Assembly: GCF_014843355.1 (NCBI RefSeq)
Contig: NZ_CP062137.1
Coordinates: forward strand, 620,001 to 684,000
DNA length: 64,000 nt
Direction: 5' to 3'
Source of the DNA: Actinobacillus sp. GY-402
Lineage (GTDB): Bacteria; Pseudomonadota; Gammaproteobacteria; Enterobacterales; Pasteurellaceae
How positions within the stretch are numbered: the first letter of the stretch is position 1; each line of letters begins with the position of its first letter. Below the pieces are notes generated by a model. The model worked only from the letters and a program-made list of their open reading frames with translations, did not search any database and had not been told where the DNA came from. Position numbers and translations under genes: made by a program. This document shows positions 56,459 through 64,000 of the stretch, piece after piece.

Positions 56459-57397
56459 ATGAAAGTAACCCTATTAGGCGCCGGCGGCGGTATCGGTCAA
56501 CCTCTCTCGTTGTTATTAAAATTGAACCTTCCGGCTGAGAGCGAATTAAGTTTATATGATGTCGCGCCAATGACTCCGGGCGTGGCGAAAGATGTTAGTC
56601 ATATTCCGACCTCAGTGAATGTGGAAGGTTTCGGCGGCGATGATCCGTCCGAAGCATTAAAAGGCGCGGACATCGTATTAATTTGCGCAGGTGTTGCGCG
56701 CAAACCCGGCATGACGCGTGCGGATTTGTTTAATGTCAATGCCGGAATTATCCAAAGCTTGGTGGAAAAAGCAGCTCAGGTTTGCCCTAAAGCCTGCATT
56801 TGTATTATTACCAATCCGGTGAATTCGACGATTCCGATTGCGGCGGAAGTATTGAAAAAAGCCGGTGTGTATGACAAACGAAAATTATTCGGTATTACCA
56901 CGCTGGATGTTATTCGTTCCGAGAAATTTATTGTGCAAGCGAAGAATATCGAGATCAACCGTAACGATATTTCTGTTATCGGCGGTCACTCGGGCGTGAC
57001 GATTTTGCCTTTATTATCACAGATTCCGCATGTGGAATTCACAGAACAGGAATTGAAAGATTTAACCTATCGCATCCAAAATGCAGGAACCGAAGTGGTA
57101 GAAGCTAAAGCCGGCGCCGGTTCGGCAACGCTTTCTATGGCGTATGCGGCAATGCGTTTTGCGGTTTCAATGGCGCGTGCACTGAAAGGTGAGGTGATCA
57201 CGGAATGCGCCTATATTGAAGGTGACGGTAAGTTTGCCCGTTTCTTTGCTCAGCCGGTTCGTTTAGGTAAAAACGGGGTGGAAGAAATTCTACCGTTAGG
57301 TACGCTAAGCGCATTTGAGCAGGAAGCGCTTGATGCGATGTTACCGACTTTAAAAGCCGATATTGAAAACGGTGTGAAATTTGTCGCAGGTGAATAA
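56459..57397 (+). CDS. mdh: Malate dehydrogenase Mdh
   Basis: NAD-dependent malate dehydrogenase of 312 residues, which in this lineage mainly reduces oxaloacetate on the reductive branch to fumarate and succinate. Landmarks are [15 protein letters not shown] (about 8), the substrate-binding RKPGMTR (about 81-87), NPVNSTIP (about 119) and the catalytic His in [10 protein letters not shown] (about 176). Length and start match E. coli Mdh. It is divergent from argR and followed by a terminator. Confidence 0.98.
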   Translation: MKVTLLGAGGGIGQPLSLLLKLNLPAESELSLYDVAPMTPGVAKDVSHIPTSVNVEGFGGDDPSEALKGADIVLICAGVARKPGMTRADLFNVNAGIIQSLVEKAAQVCPKACICIITNPVNSTIPIAAEVLKKAGVYDKRKLFGITTLDVIRSEKFIVQAKNIEINRNDISVIGGHSGVTILPLLSQIPHVEFTEQELKDLTYRIQNAGTEVVEAKAGAGSATLSMAYAAMRFAVSMARALKGEVITECAYIEGDGKFARFFAQPVRLGKNGVEEILPLGTLSAFEQEALDAMLPTLKADIENGVKFVAGE

Positions 57398-57428
57398 TTA
57401 GCTTACGCTAATCGGAAAAAATTAAACA

Positions 57429-57466
57429 AGGACTAAATACCGCGTAATGGATTTAGTCCTTTTTTC
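57429..57466 (+). terminator. mdh terminator
   Basis: AAGGACTAAAT and ATTTAGTCCTT form an 11-base-pair stem, followed by a T-run. Confidence 0.88.
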
Positions 57467-57507
57467 GGCTTAAATATTGGAAATAATGGCAATGATTGGG
57501 GGATTAA

Positions 57508-57540
57508 AAAAGGTTAACGTATTATGCCGTTAACCTTTTG
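57508..57540 (-). terminator. uspE terminator
   Basis: AAAAGGTTAACG and CGTTAACCTTTT pair around a short loop, 20 bases beyond the uspE stop; the sequence can work on both strands. Confidence 0.75.
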
Positions 57541-57559
57541 AAGAGCCGATTATTTTACT

Positions 57560-58495
57560 TTATTCGGTGGTTTCGTCTTTTGGCGGTTTAATCGCCAGTA
57601 AATTACATTTGAGTTTACTGATGACATGTTCCGCGGTATTACCCAATAATGCGGCGGAGAAGCCGGTACGTCCCACAGTGCCGAGTACGACCAATTCCGC
57701 ACCGAGTTCTTCGGCAACTTCAGGAATTACCTCTTCCGGGAAGCCTTCACGTACATGAGTATGATCTTCATCTATACCATATTTTTGGCGTAAAGCTTTC
57801 ATGTTCAATAAATATTGTCCGCGGATGCCGTTAATATATTCTCTGGTATGGAATTCCGGTAAGTCGATCGCCATATTGATTGGTGTCGGCGGGTAGGCAC
57901 TGACTAAATGGATATTTCCGCGTTCCAAAGTATCGGCTAAATCGGTGCTCAGATTGACCAGATAATGATTAAATTGTTCGTGATAATCTTCGTCACCGGA
58001 TACATTCACCGCTACGAGAATACGACGCTGATGTTTCCAGTCTCCGTCGCGCACCATTAACATAGGGGCCGGGCATTTACGCAACAACTGCCAATCTACC
58101 GGCGTAAAGAAAATAGAGGCCATACTCTCTTCTTCTTTGGTATATTTCACGACCAAATCGTATTGATTTTTTTCGAACTCTTCCGCGATAGCTTCCGCTT
58201 CATTGTTGTTCCAAACGACTAAGGTTTTGAATTCAATCATTGGGTCCGCATATTTTTCAATATAATGCTGAATTTCTTGCTGACGCTGAGTAATTACGCC
58301 TTGATGCATTTCATTGCGTTCTTCGGATGAAAGCAACGCTGACATTTCATAAGATAAATCATAAACTGCAAGGAATAGCGTAATTTTTACTGATTGCTCG
58401 CTTTTTTGTTCTTTCGCTAGGCGAACGGCACGAGCCAAGCCGTATTGTTTTTCATTTTCAGGATTCAGAACGACGAGTATATTATTAAATTTCAT
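57560..58495 (-). CDS. uspE: Universal stress protein UspE
   Basis: 311-residue tandem universal stress protein with two Usp domains (about 1-150 and 155-305). The second carries the nucleotide-binding-like GTVGRTGFSAALLGNTAEHV near residue 275. E. coli UspE has the same double build and also lies next to fnr. It is probably cytoplasmic and tied to stress and stationary-phase survival. It follows fnr on the same strand, separated by a terminator. Confidence 0.92.
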   Translation of the reverse strand: MKFNNILVVLNPENEKQYGLARAVRLAKEQKSEQSVKITLFLAVYDLSYEMSALLSSEERNEMHQGVITQRQQEIQHYIEKYADPMIEFKTLVVWNNNEAEAIAEEFEKNQYDLVVKYTKEEESMASIFFTPVDWQLLRKCPAPMLMVRDGDWKHQRRILVAVNVSGDEDYHEQFNHYLVNLSTDLADTLERGNIHLVSAYPPTPINMAIDLPEFHTREYINGIRGQYLLNMKALRQKYGIDEDHTHVREGFPEEVIPEVAEELGAELVVLGTVGRTGFSAALLGNTAEHVISKLKCNLLAIKPPKDETTE

Positions 58496-58594
58496 AATGT
58501 TCTCCTTTCTTAATTGTTATGACTAGCATAGAACAGAGATGCCGTAAGGACAAGAATAATGAGTCAAAAATGTGACCTAGTGCAAATTTTTGAC

Positions 58595-58627
58595 AAAAAA
58601 ATTGCCGCTTCTCGCTGAAACGGCAAT
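58595..58627 (-). terminator. fnr terminator
   Basis: On the minus strand ATTGCCG and CGGCAAT form a 7-base-pair stem followed by seven T residues, just after the fnr stop at 58636. Confidence 0.85.
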
Positions 58628-58635
58628 AGATTGAA

Positions 58636-59409
58636 TTACGGGACAAATTTAATTTTTGTTCGGTTTGACCCCGAAATTTCCAGTAAAGCATTTAAGTTAT
58701 TGATAGTAATGTATTTTCCCTGGACGGAGAGAATGCCCAATTTTTGAAAACGGCCCAGTAAACGACTAATCGTTTCAACGGTCAAACCAAGATAATTGCC
58801 GATATCGCCGCGCGTCATGGTTAAACGGAATTCGCGGGATGAAAAACCGCGGGCGGAGTAACGTTTGGACAGATTATAGATAAAAGCGGCTAAACGTTCT
58901 TCCGCATTCATTTTGGAAAGTAAAAGGATCATTTCCTGATCACTTTGAATTTCGCTGCTCATTAAGCGCATCATTTGCTGGCGTAATTTCGGCATTTTGC
59001 CGGTTAGATCATCCAAAATATCGTAAGGAATTTCGCATACCATGGCGGTTTCCAGAGCTTGGGCGAAGCTCGGATGACGTGCGTTCGTGATAGCGTCAAA
59101 TCCGACTAAATCGCCCGGCAGATGAAAAGAAGTGATTTGTTCTTCGCCGGTTTCGCTGATGGTATAAGTTTTGATGGTTCCGGAACGGATAGCGTAAAGA
59201 GAGGTGAGTTCATCACCGGCTTTGAAAAGAACCTGCGATTTTTGAATGGGTTTTTTGCGCTCGATAATGTTGTCGAGCTGATCAAGCTCATGTTCGTTAA
59301 GAGTGAAAGGAATACAAAGTTGGCTGATACTGCAATCCTGGCAGTGAATGGCGCAACCGCCGGATTGTATACGACGACCTGCTTTGGTTTCGTTAGCTAA
59401 ATTTGTCAT
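58636..59409 (-). CDS. fnr: Oxygen-sensing regulator FNR
   Basis: Global switch to anaerobic metabolism; 257 residues. The [4Fe-4S] ligands correspond to Cys23, Cys26, Cys32 and Cys125. A cAMP-receptor-like sensor domain follows, then a helix-turn-helix with [16 protein letters not shown] near residue 205, whose E-x-x-S-R reads TTGAT sites. Possible targets in the window are hyf and fnr itself, both preceded by FNR-like boxes. The fnr-uspE order matches enterics. Confidence 0.98.
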   Translation of the reverse strand: MTNLANETKAGRRIQSGGCAIHCQDCSISQLCIPFTLNEHELDQLDNIIERKKPIQKSQVLFKAGDELTSLYAIRSGTIKTYTISETGEEQITSFHLPGDLVGFDAITNARHPSFAQALETAMVCEIPYDILDDLTGKMPKLRQQMMRLMSSEIQSDQEMILLLSKMNAEERLAAFIYNLSKRYSARGFSSREFRLTMTRGDIGNYLGLTVETISRLLGRFQKLGILSVQGKYITINNLNALLEISGSNRTKIKFVP

Positions 59410-59449
59410 GTGTTCCTCAATAACTAAAAACGCATAAAATGTAATAAAA

Positions 59450-59463
59450 TTGATCTAACGCAA
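59450..59463. promoter_or_regulatory. FNR-like box in fnr/small-protein divergent region
   Basis: TTGAT-CTAA-CGCAA has one perfect FNR half site and a second matching 3 of 5, located 41 bases upstream of the fnr start codon. Autoregulation is known for E. coli FNR; here it is inferred. Confidence 0.4.
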
Positions 59464-59526
59464 CAAATAATAGCATTATTTGTTAAAATTAAGAAGAAAT
59501 AAATCAAAAACTCAGAGGGTAAAATC

Positions 59527-59718
59527 ATGCCGGCAGAAAAATTAACCAAACGTCGATTTTTCCAAATTCTCATTATGTTGGGAATTCTGGTTTTCGTTTT
59601 TTTATACCGAACCTATCAGCATTCCGAATCGCCGAATCGGAAATCTCATCACAGCGAGCCGGCTGAGCGGACGAAAAGTGCGGGCGATTTTGAGCCTGTT
59701 TTTGAAAAACAACAATAA
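59527..59718 (+). CDS. Small single-span membrane protein, unknown function
   Basis: 63-residue protein with a basic N-terminus (KLTKRRFF), one transmembrane segment (about 12-27) and a hydrophilic His/Ser/Glu-rich tail. RBS-like GAGGG precedes the ATG and a clear terminator follows, so expression is likely. It is divergent from fnr. No family was recognised. Its topology would put the tail in the periplasm. Confidence 0.65.
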   Translation: MPAEKLTKRRFFQILIMLGILVFVFLYRTYQHSESPNRKSHHSEPAERTKSAGDFEPVFEKQQ

Positions 59719-59722
59719 AAAA

Positions 59723-59750
59723 GGAGAGCACAATGATGCTCTCCGTTTTT
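59723..59750 (+). terminator. Terminator after the small membrane protein
   Basis: GGAGAGCA and TGCTCTCC form an 8-base-pair stem with a 6-base loop, followed by GTTTTT. It also faces the convergent ferritin gene. Confidence 0.85.
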
Positions 59751-59757
59751 CATCAGT

Positions 59758-60261
59758 CTAGTCGGCGTTTGATAAATTGCCTAAATCTTTGTCGATAAGG
59801 AATAAGGATTTGCCTTCTTCGCCTAAGATGTTGAATTTATCTAAAATACCGCCGAATAATTTTTCTTCTTCGTGTTGTTCACCCACGAACCATTGCAAGT
59901 GATTGAATGCGGAATAATCTTTTTCTTCGAAAGTTGCCGTCACTAATTCATTGATTTTACGAGTGATTAATTTTTCGTGTTCAAAGGTTAATTCGATAAC
60001 CTGACGCAATGATTTGTATTCGGCCGCCGGTGCTTCAATGGCTTCAATACGCACTTCCGCGCCGGTTTCATTCAGGTAAGTGAACAGTTTGCGCATATGC
60101 TGCATTTCTTCCGCCGCATGTTCGCGCAGGAATTTTGCCGCTCCCACAAAACCTTTGTGTTCGCACCAGGCGCTCATTTGCAAATAAAGGTTGGAAGAAT
60201 AAAACTCAAGATTCATTTGAGCGTTTAACAGTTTTACAACATTTGTCGATAACATTTTCAT
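59758..60261 (-). CDS. Non-haem ferritin, second copy
   Basis: 167-residue FtnA-type ferritin storing iron in a 24-mer shell. Ferroxidase ligands are in [14 protein letters not shown] (about Glu19), HAAEEMQHM (about Glu51, His55) and [13 protein letters not shown] (about Glu129 region). It follows its paralogue by 8 bases on the same strand. The first ATG gives MKMLS; the second ATG (two codons later) is an alternative. H. influenzae also has two adjacent ferritin genes. Confidence 0.92.
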   Translation of the reverse strand: MKMLSTNVVKLLNAQMNLEFYSSNLYLQMSAWCEHKGFVGAAKFLREHAAEEMQHMRKLFTYLNETGAEVRIEAIEAPAAEYKSLRQVIELTFEHEKLITRKINELVTATFEEKDYSAFNHLQWFVGEQHEEEKLFGGILDKFNILGEEGKSLFLIDKDLGNLSNAD

Positions 60262-60269
60262 TCTCCCGC

Positions 60270-60755
60270 TTATAATTTTGCTAAATCATTGTCGATGAAA
60301 TATAAAGAACGACCGTCTTCACCCATGATGTTGAATTTATCCAGAATGCTACCGAATAATTTTTCTTCTTCGTGTTGTTCCGCCACATACCATTGCAGGA
60401 AATTGAACGTAGAGTAATCTTTATGGGCGAAAGTGACTTCCACTAACTCATTGATTTTGGAGGTGACTAATTTTTCGTGTGCCATTGTCACTTCGAACAC
60501 TTCTTTTAATGAACCGTATTCATAACGCGGCGCCTCGATTTTACCTAAAAGCGGTAAACCGCCGGTTTCGCTCACATAGGAGAATAATTTTTGCATGTGT
60601 TCCATTTCTTCGTCGGCGTGACGAAGTAAAAATGCCGCCGCACCGGTATATCCTTTGTGTTCGCACCAGGCGCTCATTTGCAGATAAATGTTGGATGAAT
60701 AAAATTCTAAATTGATTTGTTCGTTCAATTTAGCGGTAATTGCTTGGTTTAACAT
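60270..60755 (-). CDS. Non-haem ferritin, first copy
   Basis: 161-residue FtnA-type ferritin with the same ligand set ([35 protein letters not shown]). First gene of the pair. The two copies keep all iron-site residues visible by eye, so a mixed 24-mer is possible, as proposed for Haemophilus. RBS GAGGAAA precedes the ATG. Confidence 0.93.
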   Translation of the reverse strand: MLNQAITAKLNEQINLEFYSSNIYLQMSAWCEHKGYTGAAAFLLRHADEEMEHMQKLFSYVSETGGLPLLGKIEAPRYEYGSLKEVFEVTMAHEKLVTSKINELVEVTFAHKDYSTFNFLQWYVAEQHEEEKLFGSILDKFNIMGEDGRSLYFIDNDLAKL

Positions 60756-60807
60756 GTTTGTTTCCTCAATAAAATAATGCAGATGACATTGTCATAAAGT
60801 CGCGGCT

Positions 60808-60835
60808 ATTTTAACCAAATTATAACATTCGTCAA
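60808..60835 (-). promoter_or_regulatory. Promoter of the ferritin pair
   Basis: On the minus strand TTGACG (60835-60830) and TAAAAT (60813-60808) are 16 bases apart, placing the start near 60801. No convincing Fur box was seen. The rest of the 283-base gap (60840-61007) is AT-rich with nothing else identified. Confidence 0.55.
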
Positions 60836-61007
60836 GTGTTGTTTTTTGTAACCCATTAATTTATTTGAATTTTTTAATGTAAATCATTCTTGTTTATCAA
60901 GCCGGTGGCGGGCGCAATTCCGCGCAAAATCGCAAAAAAGTATGGTGTTTTTATGCCGCAAAATCGCTTATTCGATTTTTCGTGCTCAATCTTCGTTGGC
61001 AGGTAAC

Positions 61008-61034
61008 GGTCAAAAAACTTCGCTTTTTTTGACC
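61008..61034 (-). terminator. Terminator of the EamA gene
   Basis: GGTCAAAAAA and TTTTTTTGACC pair around a short loop next to an uptake sequence, 5 bases after the EamA-protein stop (minus strand). Confidence 0.65.
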
Positions 61035-61038
61035 GCAC

Positions 61039-61455
61039 TTATAACGCCAGAACCAGCACGCCGCTGCAAATTAATAAAGAACCGATCACCAATTTTAAAC
61101 TGACGGCTTCACCCAACAGCACCACGCCTAATACGATGGCGATCACCACGCTGAGTTTATCAATCGGCGCCACCCAGGAAGCGGGGGCGAGTTGCAAAGC
61201 GCGATAATAACAAAGCCAGGATAACCCGGTTGCAACGCCGGAAAGAATCAGAAATGTGAGGGGTTTGGCGGCGATATGTTGGGGCAGTTGCCATTCGTTA
61301 CGGGCGGTGATGATGGCGCCGATAACGAAGAAAATCACGATGGTGCGGATAAAAGTGGCAAGATTGCTGTTCATACCTTCCACGCCGAGTTTTCCGAGAA
61401 TGGCCGTTAAACCGGCAAAAAATGCCGAGCCGAACGCGAAAATAAGCCAGTTCAT
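61039..61455 (-). CDS. EamA/DMT-family small membrane transporter
   Basis: 138-residue membrane protein with five hydrophobic segments, equal to one half of a typical 10-helix drug/metabolite transporter. The EamA pattern is seen in FAGLTAILGKLGVEG (about 14) and the C-terminal VLLGEAVSLKLVIGSLLI (about 111). Single-domain members probably work as dimers. Substrate unknown. It is divergent from rnfH. Confidence 0.85.
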   Translation of the reverse strand: MNWLIFAFGSAFFAGLTAILGKLGVEGMNSNLATFIRTIVIFFVIGAIITARNEWQLPQHIAAKPLTFLILSGVATGLSWLCYYRALQLAPASWVAPIDKLSVVIAIVLGVVLLGEAVSLKLVIGSLLICSGVLVLAL

Positions 61456-61521
61456 GAATTTCTCCTGTTTCCTGTTAAAGTTTTGGTTATAATGCAGCTA
61501 AATTTTATTCAAGGGAAGATT

Positions 61522-61824
61522 ATGGAACAAATAAATATCGAAATCGCTTATGCTTACCCGCATAATCATTATTTAAAATCTTTCACTTTGGATGCGGGGA
61601 CGACCGTGCAAACCGCTATTTTGCAGTCGGGCATTTTGAGTCAATATACGGATATCGATTTACGCCGGAATAAAGTAGGTATTTTCGCTCGTCCGGTGAA
61701 GTTAACGGATGTGCTGAAAGACGGCGATCGGATTGAAATTTATCGTCCGTTACTGGCGGATCCGAAAGAAATCCGGCGCAAACGTGCGGCTCAGCAGGCG
61801 GCGCAACAAAAGGCCAAAATATAA
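61522..61824 (+). CDS. rnfH: RnfH-family protein
   Basis: 100-residue ubiquitin-fold protein (UPF0125, RnfH/RatB type) with IEIAYAYPHNHYL at the start, the VGIFARPVKLTDVLKDGDRIE core near residue 53, and a basic Ala/Gln-rich tail. The frame opens at 61483, but ATG 61522 with AAGGGAAG is the likely start. Despite the name, no rnf genes are nearby. It is followed 9 bases later by the L16 hydroxylase gene. Confidence 0.88.
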   Translation: MEQINIEIAYAYPHNHYLKSFTLDAGTTVQTAILQSGILSQYTDIDLRRNKVGIFARPVKLTDVLKDGDRIEIYRPLLADPKEIRRKRAAQQAAQQKAKI

Positions 61825-61833
61825 GGATCGCCA

Positions 61834-63033
61834 ATGAGTCAGTTTTGTTTACCCGAATCGATCAGCGCGGAAATTTTTTTGCGGGATTACTGGCAGAAAA
61901 GGCCGCTGGTGATGCGTAATGCCTTGCCGGAAATCGTCGGTATGTTCGAGCCGCAAGATATTCTCGAGTTAGCCCGAAGCGAAGAGGTCACCGCCCGTTT
62001 GGTACGGCAATATAACGATGATGATTGGCGGGTTAAACTTAGTCCGCTGAATGCCGAGGATTTCGCCGATCTTCCGGAAAAATGGTCGGTATTGGTGCAG
62101 AATTTAGAGCAATGGTCGGTGGAATTGGGTGAAATGTGGAACCGTTTCGGTTTTATTCCTCAATGGCAGCGCGACGACATTATGGTGTCTTTTGCGCCTC
62201 AGGGCGGTTCCGTGGGAAAACATTACGACGAATATGACGTTTTCTTAGTGCAGGGTTACGGGCAACGCCGTTGGCAACTGGGAAAATGGTGTGATCCGAG
62301 TACCGCGTTTAAACCGAATCAACCGATTCGCATTTTTGACGATATGGGCGAATTGGTGTTGGATGAAGTGATGAATCCGGGCGATGTTCTGTATATTCCA
62401 TCGCGTATGGCGCATTACGGCGTGGCGGAAAGCGATTGTTTAACCTTTTCTTTCGGTTTGCGTTATCCGAATATTTCCGATTTGACGGATAAAATAAACG
62501 AGCAGTTTAACCGGCGGGATCCGGAAATTGATTTTTCCGAATTCATGTTGCCGTTGCGCTTAAATCAAAGGAAACAACCGACGGGAAAATTGGGAGAAGC
62601 GGAAATCCGACAAATGAAGGCGCAGTTTTTTCAGCGGTTAGCGGATTCGGAATCTTTTGACCGTTTGTTCAGACGGGCGGTTGCCGGCGCCGTGACAACC
62701 CGTCGTTATGATTTACTGATATCCGATGAGATGTCGGATCCCGACGAAGTGCGGTCGGAAATGGAGCGGAATTTTGCCCGGTTACAGCAGGATAACAACT
62801 GTAAACTGGCTTATCTTACCGCGCCGCTGGAAATTTACGCCAACGGTGAATGGCTGGATGAACTGAACGAATTGGAAAAGGCCGTGTTGAAACGTTTGGC
62901 GGACGGGGAAAAGCCGGATTTCACCGCACTAAAATCGTTAACGCAGGAATTGAACGGTTCGCAAGAGGACTTCATCTTATTATTCGACAGTATCTGCAAC
63001 TGGCTGGATGACGGCTGGGTATTGCTGGCTTAA
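61834..63033 (+). CDS. roxA: Ribosomal protein uL16 arginine hydroxylase RoxA (YcfD)
   Basis: Fe(II)/2-oxoglutarate-dependent JmjC-like (cupin) oxygenase of 399 residues, which in E. coli hydroxylates an arginine of ribosomal protein L16. The iron triad is formed by the HYD of GKHYDEYD (near residue 130) and the distal His of SRMAHYG (near 193). The C-terminal region holds a dimerisation and winged-helix-like part (about 210-399). It is coupled with rnfH and ends at a perfect inverted-repeat terminator. Confidence 0.9.
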   Translation: MSQFCLPESISAEIFLRDYWQKRPLVMRNALPEIVGMFEPQDILELARSEEVTARLVRQYNDDDWRVKLSPLNAEDFADLPEKWSVLVQNLEQWSVELGEMWNRFGFIPQWQRDDIMVSFAPQGGSVGKHYDEYDVFLVQGYGQRRWQLGKWCDPSTAFKPNQPIRIFDDMGELVLDEVMNPGDVLYIPSRMAHYGVAESDCLTFSFGLRYPNISDLTDKINEQFNRRDPEIDFSEFMLPLRLNQRKQPTGKLGEAEIRQMKAQFFQRLADSESFDRLFRRAVAGAVTTRRYDLLISDEMSDPDEVRSEMERNFARLQQDNNCKLAYLTAPLEIYANGEWLDELNELEKAVLKRLADGEKPDFTALKSLTQELNGSQEDFILLFDSICNWLDDGWVLLA

Positions 63034-63044
63034 CGAGATAAAGC

Positions 63045-63088
63045 AAAAGTGCGGGCAAAAAAACACATGAATTTTTGCCCGCACTTTT
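63045..63088. terminator. Bidirectional terminator with variant uptake sequences
   Basis: AAAAGTGCGGGCAAAAA and TTTTTGCCCGCACTTTT form a perfect 17-base-pair inverted repeat with a 10-base loop between the convergent roxA and DctD-like genes. Both arms carry the same G variant of the uptake core (AAGTGCGGG). Confidence 0.85.
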
Positions 63089-63091
63089 CGT

Positions 63092-64000
63092 TTATTCTTT
63101 GTAATCTTCTTTGTTGAGATCGTATTTTTTCATGCGCAAATAGAGTTTTTTGCGGGGAATCTGCAAATAAGCGGCGGCATCGTTAATTTTGCCCTGAAAG
63201 CGGTCTAACACATCGGCGATAATATTTTTTTCGTACTCTTCAATTAAACTGTCGAGCGATAATTCACTTTGCTTATCTTGCGTGAAATGCAAATTATCGT
63301 TCTGTACGGTGATGCCCACTGCGTAAAGTTCCGCCGTATGAATCAGTTGGCTGATATTTCCCAGCCATTGTTGGGACAATAATTGCTTGATGAATGCTTC
63401 CGTTATGGCGGGCTTTTTCTTATTCAGTTTATCGCAGGTGACGGCGAGATAATGACGGAACAAGGGCTCAATGTCCGACGTGCGATGAGATAACGGCAGG
63501 CATTCGATTTGGGTCAGGGAAAACGAATAAAACAATTCGGGCAATAATTTGGCTTGCGCCAATAATTGTTGCGGGGAATATTGGCTGACGGCAATAATTC
63601 GGGCATTTTGGTTGCGTAAAATAAACTGAGCCAGTAATTTTTGCGCCGCATTGGTCAGATATTCAATATTTTTGATAATGAACGTCGTATTTTGCGCGGC
63701 GTTTAATTGAGATTGCAATTCTTCGGTATCGCATTCGCCGAGAAGCTCTAGACATTGCTTTTGTGGAAAACGCGTTTTAGCCAATTCGTGCAGATAATGT
63801 GCGGTTAAGGTTTTTCCCGTGCCGATTTCACCGAAAATAAAAATGGGTAAATCCGTTTGTGATAATTGCTGTAAACGCCGGCGTAAATTTTTTATCCATT
63901 TACTTTGTCCGATAAGATGGGTTTCCAGCTCTTGTTGTTGCCAATGTTTTAACGTTAATTGCGCCTGACGTTGAGTTAACGCCAGATCGATTTGTTGCAG
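63092..64000 (-). CDS. DctD/NtrC-like AAA+ regulator with degenerate ATPase (cut by window edge)
   Basis: 303 codons are visible, open at the right edge. A linker (ALTQRQAQLTLKHWQQQEL) leads to an AAA+ domain with Walker A FGEIGTGKT, then a C-terminal Fis-type helix-turn-helix (NDAAAYLQIPRKKLYLRMKK), most like DctD. The GAFTGA loop that contacts sigma-54 is absent, the Walker B Asp-Glu is replaced (TTFIIKNIEYL), and the arginine-finger region is altered (LPELFYSF). A receiver domain may lie beyond base 64000. It probably regulates without sigma-54 opening activity. Confidence 0.8.
   Translation of the reverse strand: MQQIDLALTQRQAQLTLKHWQQQELETHLIGQSKWIKNLRRRLQQLSQTDLPIFIFGEIGTGKTLTAHYLHELAKTRFPQKQCLELLGECDTEELQSQLNAAQNTTFIIKNIEYLTNAAQKLLAQFILRNQNARIIAVSQYSPQQLLAQAKLLPELFYSFSLTQIECLPLSHRTSDIEPLFRHYLAVTCDKLNKKKPAITEAFIKQLLSQQWLGNISQLIHTAELYAVGITVQNDNLHFTQDKQSELSLDSLIEEYEKNIIADVLDRFQGKINDAAAYLQIPRKKLYLRMKKYDLNKEDYKE

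Noticed and set aside
60880..60905. TAAATCATTCTTGTTTATC as a Fur box for the ferritin genes
   Set aside because: Alignment to the 19-base Fur consensus leaves most positions unmatched, and it lies well upstream of the predicted promoter.

Overview
The window looks like chromosomal DNA of a Pasteurellaceae bacterium. The strongest sign is about fifty copies, counted by eye, of the Haemophilus-type DNA uptake sequence (AAGTGCGGT and its complement), in genes and as inverted pairs in terminators. Gene content agrees: afu-type sugar-phosphate import, a P19/FTR1 iron locus, ackA-pta, tandem ferritins, FNR, ArgR-Mdh and a hydrogenase-4 operon, as in a capnophilic, mixed-acid fermenting rumen or oral commensal of the Basfia/Mannheimia/Actinobacillus succinogenes type. 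The genus is an inference; the family is well supported.

Layout. 1-3007: divergent metH (cut by the left edge) and metF. 3133-8617 (minus): an AfuABC-type hexose-phosphate ABC transporter with two tandem binding proteins, behind a promoter with a near-perfect CRP site. 8770-10769: metR-azlC-azlD. 10881-13260: a promoter, a Moco riboswitch and moaACDE. 13313-15232 (minus): SirB2-like protein, kdsC, kdsD. 15406-15795: rnpB. 15868-23768 (minus): an eight-gene P19/FTR1 iron-uptake operon with two MacB/FtsX-like permeases, an ATPase, a thioredoxin-like lipoprotein and a cytochrome c. Upstream of it lie a Fur-like box and a probable small RNA on the other strand. 24144-27558 (minus): ackA-pta. 27885-32389: an AraC regulator divergent from a ferritin-like protein, HpcH/HpaI aldolase, OsmC/Ohr protein and two glutathione-S-transferases; this block carries an Actinobacillus pleuropneumoniae-type uptake sequence and no Haemophilus-type ones. 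32442-34742 (minus): hypF. 35009-45533: hyfABCDEFGHI. 45628-47818: a short-chain dehydrogenase and metY. 47875-52267 (minus): YvcK-like protein, Tat-exported esterase, csdE, csdA, nuclease. 52369-54832: LrgA/LrgB-like pair and dgt. 54844-56231 (minus): yfcH-like and argR; mdh diverges. 57560-59409 (minus): uspE and fnr. 59527-60755: a small membrane protein and two ferritins. 61039-63033: EamA protein, RnfH and RoxA. 63092-64000: a DctD-like regulator cut by the right edge.

Functional threads. Methionine: metH, metF, metR, metY and perhaps AzlCD as exporter. Anaerobic energy metabolism: Hyf, HypF, Moco synthesis, ackA-pta, mdh and FNR, with FNR-like boxes before hyfA and fnr. Iron: P19/FTR1 uptake, two ferritins and a ferritin-like protein. 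The points most worth a second look are the AfuA paralogue with a changed ligand residue, the unannotated small RNA, the oxidative-stress block with foreign uptake-sequence dialect, uptake sequences that appear to have written the HyfH C-terminus, and the degenerate AAA+ regulator at the right edge.
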